DNA of 6,462 bases, from NCBI GenBank assembly GCA_045538635.1, contig JAZSRU010000115.1:1-6462 (forward strand), given 5' to 3'. Made by a program: the position numbers and the translations under genes. The notes under the pieces are model-generated. The model worked only from the letters and a program-made list of their open reading frames with translations. It ran no database searches and was not told the origin of the DNA. Positions 1 through 4,678 of this stretch are shown here, piece by piece. Source of the stretch: RGIG5270 sp045538635. Lineage in GTDB: Bacteria; Verrucomicrobiota; Lentisphaeria; Victivallales; Victivallaceae. Within the stretch, counting starts at the first letter, position 1; every line of letters begins with the position of its first letter.

Positions 1-62
1 AAAATCTTTTTTTCTTTTAATCAAGAAAAAAGTTTTTCCGCCTTCCTAAACAACTTCCGATA
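1..62. other. AT-rich leader upstream of the first gene
   Basis: This short stretch before the first start codon is rich in A and T, with T-runs near its left edge and an A-run at about 25-31. No clear -35/-10 pair and no purine-rich ribosome binding site can be made out ahead of the ATG at 63. The T-runs could be the tail of a terminator belonging to a gene outside the window, but no complete stem is visible here. Nothing firmer can be said. Confidence 0.3.
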
Positions 63-530
63 ATGTATACTATCAGAAGTTGCTTCAAATTTTTACTTGT
101 GATCGCAATGTTTTTATGCTTTGCTGTAACAACTTTTGCCGCTGAACAAGAAAATATCATTACCCGGCCGTGGGGCGGAGAAAAGGAACTTAAAGGTTTC
201 GGAGTAAAAAAATTCGCTTCAACTTCAACAAAACTTGAGCTTATCCCCGGAAAAACTTACCGTTTCCAATGCAATATGACAAAAACACCTCCGATGAGCA
301 AGCATAAATACAACCACCGCATGGTGCTTTTCGGAATCAAAAATAAGAAAAATACACAACTTTTGCGTATCGGAACTGATATTCCTGCGGACTCAGAACC
401 TCATGCAATAAATGAAGTATTTACAATTCCTGCTGATGCATCAGCACCTTTCTCTATCAGCCTCTACAATGCAAATTGCACAGGTGTTATTTTAGTTGAA
501 GATTTTGTTATCACAGAAGTAAAAAAATAA
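63..530 (+). CDS. small secreted protein of unknown function, possible beta-sandwich
   Basis: I do not recognise a named family for this 155-residue protein. Residues 1-26 form a typical Sec signal peptide: basic residues R5 and K9, a hydrophobic core over about 10-24, and a small-residue cleavage site at TFA|A (after A26). The mature part of about 129 residues has alternating beta-type stretches and a segment 'LELIPGKTYRFQCNMT' (58-73) that resembles strand patterns in carbohydrate-binding beta-sandwich domains. That resemblance is weak. Two cysteines remain after processing (C70, C139) and could pair. The start at 63 is preferred although no Shine-Dalgarno is visible, because the next in-frame Met (residue 16) would remove the basic end of the signal peptide. 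It lies 25 bases upstream of the pilin-like gene and is probably co-transcribed with it. An exported accessory or sugar-binding protein is a guess. Confidence 0.72.
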   Translation: MYTIRSCFKFLLVIAMFLCFAVTTFAAEQENIITRPWGGEKELKGFGVKKFASTSTKLELIPGKTYRFQCNMTKTPPMSKHKYNHRMVLFGIKNKKNTQLLRIGTDIPADSEPHAINEVFTIPADASAPFSISLYNANCTGVILVEDFVITEVKK

Positions 531-540
531 AACATTTTTC

Positions 541-546
541 AAGGAG
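541..546 (+). promoter_or_regulatory. Shine-Dalgarno AAGGAG for the pilin-like gene
   Basis: AAGGAG lies 9 bases before the ATG at 556. It is the clearest ribosome binding site in the window and fixes the start of the pilin-like gene. It lies within the 25-base gap after the preceding stop codon, consistent with separate initiation on a shared transcript. Confidence 0.8.
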
Positions 547-555
547 AAAATTATT

Positions 556-1233
556 ATGAAAAAAGCATTTACACTTATCGAACTGCTCGTAGTTATTGCA
601 ATCATTGCAATTCTTGCCGGTATGCTTTTGCCAGCATTGAACTCTGCCCGTGACCGTGCAAGAGTTACAAAATGTGTTTCAAATTTAAAACAGCTCGGAA
701 CGGCATTTGTTTTTTATACGGATGCTTATGACGGAAATTCCATGCTGACCAATAGTGCAAATCGTTGGCCAACTACTATGGCAAGGGAAAAAGTTGTTGA
801 AAATGTGAATATTTTTTATTGCCCGACCAACTCTAAAAACAAAAAAACTTATAAAGATTTCATCACAGCAAGTACCGCCGGAGATTATGGCTTGACTCTT
901 ACCCTCGTCCCCGACATGACAACATATTCTCAAAAACATATAAAAAATATCATAAATCCGAGTCAATTTATTGTATTCGGTGAAACAAAAAATTATTCAG
1001 ACTTAAGTAAACATTATTTCATTAAATGTAAAGCAGGTGATGATTATGGTATTTATCCGCTTCACAACAACAATAAAACATCCAATATCGCCTGCGCTGA
1101 TGGTCATGTTGAATCTATAAAATCAACAAAAGCAGGTATGAATTATGTCACAGAAGTTTACAAAGCCGGTGGTGTTTTGCAGGATATTTCAAATGAAAAT
1201 AATCGCTGGTCTCCTGACGGAAAGGCCCGTTAA
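556..1233 (+). CDS. prepilin-type N-terminal cleavage/methylation domain protein (type II secretion/type IV pilin-like)
   Basis: The protein has 225 residues. It opens with a class III signal, KKA|FTLIELLVVIAIIAIL. The predicted prepilin peptidase cut is after A4, the N-methylated residue would be F5, and the conserved Glu at mature position +5 is E9. The hydrophobic helix (5-27) is followed by 'LLPALNSARDRAR' and 'C40-VSNLKQLG', typical of the large pseudopilin-like families of Planctomycetota, Verrucomicrobiota and Lentisphaerota. A 'YCP' motif is at 88-90, and 'ACADGHVE' (179-186) matches the end of the H-X9-DG domain, although here the spacing from H170 to D182 is eleven residues. The -1 residue is Ala instead of the usual Gly. 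In this family the N-terminal helix anchors the protein in the inner membrane and can assemble into a pseudopilus; the exact cargo or role is unknown. The frame shows no break. It probably shares a transcript with the small secreted protein upstream. Confidence 0.92.
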   Translation: MKKAFTLIELLVVIAIIAILAGMLLPALNSARDRARVTKCVSNLKQLGTAFVFYTDAYDGNSMLTNSANRWPTTMAREKVVENVNIFYCPTNSKNKKTYKDFITASTAGDYGLTLTLVPDMTTYSQKHIKNIINPSQFIVFGETKNYSDLSKHYFIKCKAGDDYGIYPLHNNNKTSNIACADGHVESIKSTKAGMNYVTEVYKAGGVLQDISNENNRWSPDGKAR

Positions 1234-1314
1234 AAAAATTAAATCGTTATAAAATTTGTATAAAATTCAGTTATCGGTGTGTATTGCTTCGCCTTTTATT
1301 ACCCGGCGGAGAAA

Positions 1315-1345
1315 CAAATAACCATGCCGGCATTATGTTCGTTTG
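1315..1345. repeat. imperfect dyad centred on ATGCCGGCAT, possible operator
   Basis: A perfect 10-base palindrome, ATGCCGGCAT (1324-1333), is flanked by further matching arms: AAC (1320-1322) with GTT (1337-1339), and CAAA (1315-1318) with TTTG (1342-1345), with small unpaired gaps. The dyad is about 235 bases upstream of the DUF4838 start. That is far for a simple repressor site, but it could bind an activator or belong to an upstream promoter. Function is inferred only from symmetry. Confidence 0.3.
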
Positions 1346-1533
1346 CAGTTTTTGAACAAATTGCATCCTGTATTAAAAAAACGGAAAATTTTAAAAAGTT
1401 TTTTCTGCTGCCGCCTGCAAAGCGTGGGATATTTTTGCAAAAGCACATTGTTGAAATCGACCTTACTGATTAGGCTGAATTATTTTTCTGCACGGCAGTA
1501 TCTCTATTGCATCACTCTGAAAGCAATGATTTT

Positions 1534-1539
1534 TATAAT
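1534..1539 (+). promoter_or_regulatory. candidate -10 box TATAAT upstream of the DUF4838 gene
   Basis: An exact TATAAT lies 40 bases before the ATG at 1580 and would give a leader of roughly 33 bases. The best -35-like hexamer, TTGCAT (1507-1512), is 21 bases away, longer than the usual 16-18, and at normal spacing only a poor match (ATCACT) exists. The box could therefore be chance in AT-rich DNA or could depend on an activator. Confidence 0.35.
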
Positions 1540-1565
1540 AGTGAGATAACAACAAAATGATAAAT

Positions 1566-1571
1566 AAAGGA
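1566..1571 (+). promoter_or_regulatory. Shine-Dalgarno AAAGGA for the DUF4838 gene
   Basis: AAAGGA lies eight bases before the ATG at 1580 in an otherwise A-rich leader. It supports this start, which is also the one that gives an intact signal peptide. Confidence 0.65.
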
Positions 1572-1579
1572 AAAATATA

Positions 1580-3973
1580 ATGCAAAAACTGACAGCAGCA
1601 ATATTTATTATGTTTGCCGCTTTTTCGGCGTTGGCAAATGTAACAGTTGTCTCTCAAGATACATCCATTTCTGAAAAAACCGCAGCACGCAGACTGGTTA
1701 TCTATCTGAAACAGATGTTAGGTGAGGATGCAGTTAAACTCAAAAAAGAAGCAAAATCTCCGGCTATTTATGTCGGCAAAAGTCCACTGACTGCCAAAAT
1801 GCTCGGCTTGAAAGATTTTTCTTCTTTGAAATATGAAGAAATTATTATCAAATCAGTCGGCAATGACCTCGTTATTCTCGGCGAAAGTAAACGCGGAACA
1901 CTTTATGCGGTTTATACTTATCTGGAAGACTTTCTCGGTTTCCGCTTCTGGGCATGGAAAGAGTATGACGTTCCCCCCGCAAAAAATTTCAAAATGTCAG
2001 GTATCAATCACCGCTACAATCCCATTTTCACCCGCCGTGCCATGTATCACTGGCCGTTGATACACCTGCCTGCCCAATGGAAAAGCGGTGATGCTGAATT
2101 TGCTGTCATCTGCCGCATGAATTCCGGTTTGACTCACACTACTGCCAAATACGGCGGTGGCGACTATTCCGCAGGATTTACCCATACATTTCACCGTATT
2201 CTGCCGCAAAACAAATATTTTAAAACTCATCCCGAATACTACTCGCTTATCAACGGCAAACGCCACCCGCGAGCACAGCTCTGCCTCTCCAATAAAGAAA
2301 TGCGCAAAGTCTTTATTGAAGAAGCAAAAAAATATTATATCAAAAATAAAGGTGCTTTAGCAATTACTGTCGCTCACGATGACAACGGTCTTTTCTGCGA
2401 ATGTAAGCCCTGTAAAGCTTTGCTCGCCCGTGAAAAAGGACGCATGTCCGGCGTGGAAATCGACTTTGTAAATGAAGTTGCAGCCGCTCTCGAAAAAGTT
2501 TATCCGGGTATTATGGTTGAAACTTCCGCTTACGGTCCAACTATTCTGCCGCCGCTTGTCACCAAGCCGCGCAAAAATGTTATTATCCGCTACGCCGATA
2601 TGAACCTCAACCCTGCCTTTCCCTTCGGTCATCCCGAAAATAAAGAAGTTACTGAAAATTTTAAAGCATGGGCAAACGTCTCTCACCAAATGGCAGTCTG
2701 GCACTACACAACCAATGCCAAAAATTCTCTCGTTCCCATGCCGGTTATGGATTCTTATGACGCCAACTTCAAATTTTTCCGCGACAACAAAGTTACTAAT
2801 GTCTTTATCGAAGACAGCGGTACATCCATGGGGCTTGCACATTTGAATCAGCTCAGAGGCTACATCACCAGCCGTATGCTTTGGAATCCGGAGCTTGATT
2901 ACAATAAACTGCTCGTCGAATTCACCGACGGATATTACGGAAAAAAAGCCGGACCGATAGTCCGTGAATATATTAAACTGTATCATTCTCCGATTTATAC
3001 AAAAATTCCGGGGCATGAAATCTTTGAACGTATCAAAAAAGGTTATTTCACGGAGTATTACCTCAGCAGAAGCAAAAGCTATCAAACCGCCCAAAAAAAT
3101 TCAGACGCTCTTGTTGTTCCACCTGTCGTTACCTATTTTGACCATGCTCTCGGTTTCATGCCGCGCGAAACTCTCATTCAATGTGTAAAACTGCTTGATA
3201 AAGCCTGTGAAGCTGCCGAAAATGAAAAGTTTAAAGACCGTATCCGTGATGCACGTTTCGCCATCCGCATCGCTCTTTTGACCGATTATGATATTGCTGC
3301 TGCACCCGAAAAATTCGGCTTTACTGCCCAATATCTCAAAGATATGGCAAATGAAACTTTCGCTGAAATCAAACGTCTCGGTAATCAGCGCATGGGACTT
3401 GCCAATTCACCATTCACGATGATTGAAAATCAAATCAGCCGTATTCATGAACTCAACAAAAAGACCATTCCCGATTTCCTTAAAAATGTAAATTCAAAAA
3501 ATCTTGAATTTTTCAATTACAAAGACTGGTCACTTATGATTCCCAAACGTGCTTTTGTCATCAATGACCGGGATTCATACGACGGCAAGGCTTACAGCAT
3601 GGTAAATACTCCTCCGTCATGGGCTTTGCAGTGCCGCAACATCACAACTTCAGTCCGTCCCGGCAAATACAAAATTTACCTCCGCTTCCGTATGGTTCCC
3701 AAAAAAGGCGTTACCAGTGTCAAGCCGGGGATTTTCTTTAATGCAGCATATTATGTCAAAAACAAAGCAAAAAAAGCTGGAGATGACGGATACAAAGCTT
3801 CTATGATCCGTGCTAAAACTGAAGACTTCAAAGACGGCAAATATCATTGGAAATATGCAGGAATCCATGAAATCAGTACCAGCAGTGCTGCATACTTTTT
3901 TGCGGACCCCTGTAATCATCCGGATGTCGAAGCCATCGTAATCGACCAGCTGTTATTGCAGCGGATTGATTAA
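1580..3973 (+). CDS. secreted DUF4838 (GH163-like) protein, probable glycoside hydrolase
   Basis: The protein has 797 residues. A Sec signal peptide covers 1-19 (AL-A|N). Residues ~21-137 resemble the alpha/beta N-terminal domain found before GH67/GH20-type barrels, with 'AIYVGKSP' (62-69) and 'GTLYAVYTYLEDFLGFRFW' (106-124). The central DUF4838-like region (~200-460) carries 'THTFHRILP' (201-209), 'THPEYYSLINGKRHP' (216-230), 'QLCLSN' (233-238), 'HDDNG' (266-270) followed by C273-x-C275-xx-C278, 'WHYTTN' (374-379), 'VFIEDSG' (408-414), 'LWNPELD' (434-440) and 'EFTDGYYG' (447-454). DUF4838 is, to my recollection, the domain of CAZy family GH163, whose studied members are endo-beta-N-acetylglucosaminidases acting on complex N-glycans; substrate here is unknown. 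Acidic residues D267, D268, E411 and D412 are candidate active-site residues, but this is inference. A helical part (~520-640) is followed by a beta-rich C-terminal domain (~645-797, 'RPGKYKIYLRFRM' at 693-705) that may be carbohydrate-binding. It ends in tandem stops (TAA TAA). Export to the periplasm or outside is expected. Confidence 0.9.
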   Translation: MQKLTAAIFIMFAAFSALANVTVVSQDTSISEKTAARRLVIYLKQMLGEDAVKLKKEAKSPAIYVGKSPLTAKMLGLKDFSSLKYEEIIIKSVGNDLVILGESKRGTLYAVYTYLEDFLGFRFWAWKEYDVPPAKNFKMSGINHRYNPIFTRRAMYHWPLIHLPAQWKSGDAEFAVICRMNSGLTHTTAKYGGGDYSAGFTHTFHRILPQNKYFKTHPEYYSLINGKRHPRAQLCLSNKEMRKVFIEEAKKYYIKNKGALAITVAHDDNGLFCECKPCKALLAREKGRMSGVEIDFVNEVAAALEKVYPGIMVETSAYGPTILPPLVTKPRKNVIIRYADMNLNPAFPFGHPENKEVTENFKAWANVSHQMAVWHYTTNAKNSLVPMPVMDSYDANFKFFRDNKVTNVFIEDSGTSMGLAHLNQLRGYITSRMLWNPELDYNKLLVEFTDGYYGKKAGPIVREYIKLYHSPIYTKIPGHEIFERIKKGYFTEYYLSRSKSYQTAQKNSDALVVPPVVTYFDHALGFMPRETLIQCVKLLDKACEAAENEKFKDRIRDARFAIRIALLTDYDIAAAPEKFGFTAQYLKDMANETFAEIKRLGNQRMGLANSPFTMIENQISRIHELNKKTIPDFLKNVNSKNLEFFNYKDWSLMIPKRAFVINDRDSYDGKAYSMVNTPPSWALQCRNITTSVRPGKYKIYLRFRMVPKKGVTSVKPGIFFNAAYYVKNKAKKAGDDGYKASMIRAKTEDFKDGKYHWKYAGIHEISTSSAAYFFADPCNHPDVEAIVIDQLLLQRID

Positions 3974-3976
3974 TAA

Positions 3977-4093
3977 TCTGAAAAAAAGTGGAGATTTGAA
4001 AAATTCAAGAATAGAGATAATTTTAGGCAGGAGAAGGTAGCTGAATTGTTTTATGCGTTGAGCAGAGAAAAGAGAAAACCGAAAACAACATGA
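3977..4093 (+). other. 38-codon open frame without a start codon, possible gene remnant
   Basis: Directly after the tandem stops of the DUF4838 gene the +2 frame stays open for 38 codons to TGA at 4091-4093. Its translation is charged and protein-like, including 'FRQEKVAELFYALSREKRK' (residues 16-34 of the frame). It has no ATG or GTG; the only in-frame alternative starts are TTG at 4046 (12 bases after AGGAG at 4029-4033) and TTG at 4058. It may be the 3' end of a decayed gene, part of a repeated element, or chance. I recognise no family. Its stop codon lies inside the palindrome that follows. Confidence 0.3.
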
Positions 4094-4121
4094 CATAATA
4101 ATATTATGTCATGTCTTTTCG
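4080..4121. repeat. long inverted repeat (27-base near-perfect palindrome with extended arms)
   Basis: Thirteen bases (4088-4100, ACATGACATAATA) pair perfectly with 4102-4114 around a single central base. After a small internal loop, CGAAAA (4080-4085) pairs with TTTTCG (4116-4121). As RNA this would be an AT-rich hairpin of about 18 base pairs with a 3-base loop. It lies 107 bases after the DUF4838 stop. It could act as a weak terminator or 3' stabiliser, or as a protein-binding site. No clean T-run follows at once; the next T-run is at about 4135-4141. Confidence 0.75.
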
Positions 4122-4171
4122 AGGCTGTTTTCATATTTTTTATCCTTTCTGTTAAAATGGTGTGGTTTTCA

Positions 4172-4209
4172 GTTACACGGCATCCGCCGTCGCCGAAGGC
4201 TATGGCGGG
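4172..4209 (+). repeat. GTTACACGGCA copy 1 followed by GC-rich hairpin
   Basis: The 11-mer GTTACACGGCA (4172-4182) is followed at once by a hairpin: TCCGCC (4183-4188) with GGCGGG (4204-4209, one G-T pair) enclosing GCC-GAA-GGC (4192-4200). An alternative pairing, GGCTA (4198-4202) with TAGCC (4215-4219), is also possible and excludes the first. The same 11-mer returns at 4303-4313. Confidence 0.5.
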
Positions 4210-4234
4210 ACAAGTAGCCGTAAGGCATACAGCT

Positions 4235-4285
4235 GGGACATGGCGGGCAATGTGGGAATTTTGGGAGTTTTGGGGATTTTGGGGG
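4235..4285 (+). repeat. 9-base tandem repeat with six G-runs, potential G-quadruplex
   Basis: Runs of at least three G start at 4235, 4245, 4254, 4263, 4272 and 4281, separated by loops of 5-7 bases, and so satisfy the common G3+N1-7 quadruplex pattern on the plus strand. From 4254 the unit is a 9-mer, GGG(A/G)(A/G)TTTT, repeated three times and ending in GGGGG. G-run length grows from 3 to 4 to 5 along the array. Translated in one frame it gives GNVGILGVLGILGDV, a chance product of the repeat and not evidence for a protein. Confidence 0.65.
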
Positions 4286-4297
4286 ATGTCCATCCCC
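4282..4297. repeat. GC-rich hairpin GGGGATG/CATCCCC
   Basis: GGGGATG (4282-4288) is the exact complement of CATCCCC (4291-4297) with only TC between, so the closing pair would open to a 4-base loop. It is followed by ATTTTGTT. This looks somewhat like an intrinsic terminator for plus-strand transcripts, but the T-run is only four long and interrupted. It shares its left arm with the last G-run of the tandem repeat, so hairpin and quadruplex would compete. Confidence 0.4.
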
Positions 4298-4302
4298 ATT
4301 TT

Positions 4303-4332
4303 GTTACACGGCACAGCCGCAATGCGGGCGGC
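4303..4332 (+). repeat. GTTACACGGCA copy 2 followed by GC-rich hairpin
   Basis: The second exact copy of GTTACACGGCA (4303-4313) lies 131 bases after the first. It too leads into a GC-rich stem: GCCGC (4316-4320) with GCGGC (4328-4332). T-rich sequence (TTTT) precedes both copies within a few bases. The pair could mark the ends or repeated modules of a noncoding element. Confidence 0.5.
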
Positions 4333-4412
4333 GGGGTTGATATATGCGCTGATGCGTGAAATGAGTGTAGTACATGAGTCCGGTCGGAACATCAGCTCCG
4401 CAGATTTTTGTT

Positions 4413-4429
4413 TGACTGCAGTGCAGTCA
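4413..4429. repeat. 17-base perfect dyad TGACTGCA-G-TGCAGTCA
   Basis: Eight-base arms (4413-4420 and 4422-4429) are perfectly complementary about one central G. The size and symmetry would suit a dimeric DNA-binding protein, but no gene start is close, so a role in transcription of the flanking convergent genes is not obvious. Confidence 0.45.
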
Positions 4430-4488
4430 GCTGTACTTTTTCTCAAACTTCCCACTATTCTCAATCCTCTCAAACTTCTCATTTTATG

Positions 4489-4580
4489 CGGCTCGCTCCT
4501 GTCCTTGCGGCGCTGACCGCGCTTTACTTATTCCAAGAGAGCCGAAAGTATTTTTTTCTTTATCTTGTTTTCTTTTTTTT
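4489..4580 (+). terminator. possible terminator: hairpin plus long T-rich tract
   Basis: CGGCTC (4489-4494) pairs with GAGCCG (4539-4544), enclosing a smaller stem GCGG (4507-4510) with CCGC (4517-4520). The outer stem is followed by AAAGTA and then a T-rich tract (4551-4580). This could stop read-through from the left, but the outer stem is only six pairs and its loop is large. It may instead be another structured part of the intergenic element. Confidence 0.3.
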
Positions 4581-4622
4581 ATCAGTCAATGTTCAGTACA
4601 GAGCCAAACTTTTTTCACAAAC

Positions 4623-4666
4623 AAAAAATATGCACCCGGTAAAACTTAACAGGTGCATATTTTTTT
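4623..4666. terminator. bidirectional intrinsic terminator downstream of prc
   Basis: TATGCACC (4629-4636) pairs with GGTGCATA (4652-4659) across a 15-base loop. The stem is flanked by an A-run (4623-4628) on the left and a T-run (4660-4666) on the right, so it has the stem-plus-U-tract form on either strand. It lies 12 bases beyond the prc stop codon (4679-4681 on the minus strand) and most likely ends prc transcription. It can also stop plus-strand transcripts arriving from the intergenic region. Confidence 0.85.
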
Positions 4667-4678
4667 ATTTACAGTATC

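Larger units (their letters stand above)
1234..1579. other. 346-base intergenic region without a convincing gene
   Basis: The stretch between the pilin-like gene and the DUF4838 gene is AT-rich with long A and T runs. It holds an imperfect dyad around the perfect 10-base palindrome ATGCCGGCAT (1324-1333), a second palindrome TTTTGCAAAA (1433-1442), and a TATAAT box at 1534-1539 close to the next gene. Two overlapping small frames (1279-1473 starting with GTG, and 1343-1549) have no Shine-Dalgarno and no recognisable motif, so I do not call them genes. I see no clear intrinsic terminator after the pilin-like gene; the only GC-rich stem nearby (CGCC 1290-1293 with GGCG 1305-1308) is short and lacks a T-run. 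Confidence 0.55.
3974..4678. other. 705-base structured intergenic region between convergent genes
   Basis: No convincing intact gene lies here. From left to right the region holds an open frame without a start codon (3977-4093), a long palindrome (4080-4121), a GC-rich hairpin after GTTACACGGCA (4172-4209), a G-rich 9-base tandem repeat (4235-4285), a GGGGATG/CATCCCC hairpin (4282-4297), a second GTTACACGGCA with hairpin (4303-4332), a perfect 17-base dyad (4413-4429), a repeated TCTCAAACTTC (4441-4451, 4468-4478), a hairpin followed by a T-rich tract (4489-4580), and the terminator beside prc (4623-4666). Frames of 136 and 143 residues on opposite strands overlap each other and are low-complexity (W-E-F-W-E-F, PQNPQNSQNS), which argues against both. 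Base composition at about 4170-4340 is far more G-rich than the surrounding genes. Confidence 0.6.

Noticed and set aside
1540..1555. Resemblance of AGTGAGATAACAA to the E. coli lac operator half-sites
   Set aside because: GTGAG and ATAACAA match only with two bases missing from the centre, which destroys the symmetry a LacI-type protein needs; likely chance in AT-rich DNA.
2357..3094. Minus-strand 245-codon frame inside the DUF4838 gene
   Set aside because: It is an antisense shadow of a gene with clear family motifs; no Shine-Dalgarno, signal or motif of its own.
4051..4482. Minus-strand 143-codon frame in the same region
   Set aside because: It shows low-complexity translation (PQNPQNSQNS) from the tandem repeat, has no recognisable domain and no ribosome binding site, and overlaps hairpins and the dyad.
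4106..4516. Plus-strand 136-codon frame across the G-rich intergenic region
   Set aside because: It overlaps an equally long minus-strand frame, has no Shine-Dalgarno, begins inside the palindrome, and its middle (W-E-F-W-E-F-W-G-F) is just the 9-base tandem repeat translated.
3974..4678. CRISPR array, tRNA, riboswitch or insertion sequence in the large gap
   Set aside because: There are only two copies of the 11-mer and no regular spacers; no cloverleaf or CCA end; no known riboswitch core recognised; no transposase frame and no terminal inverted repeats bounding the region.
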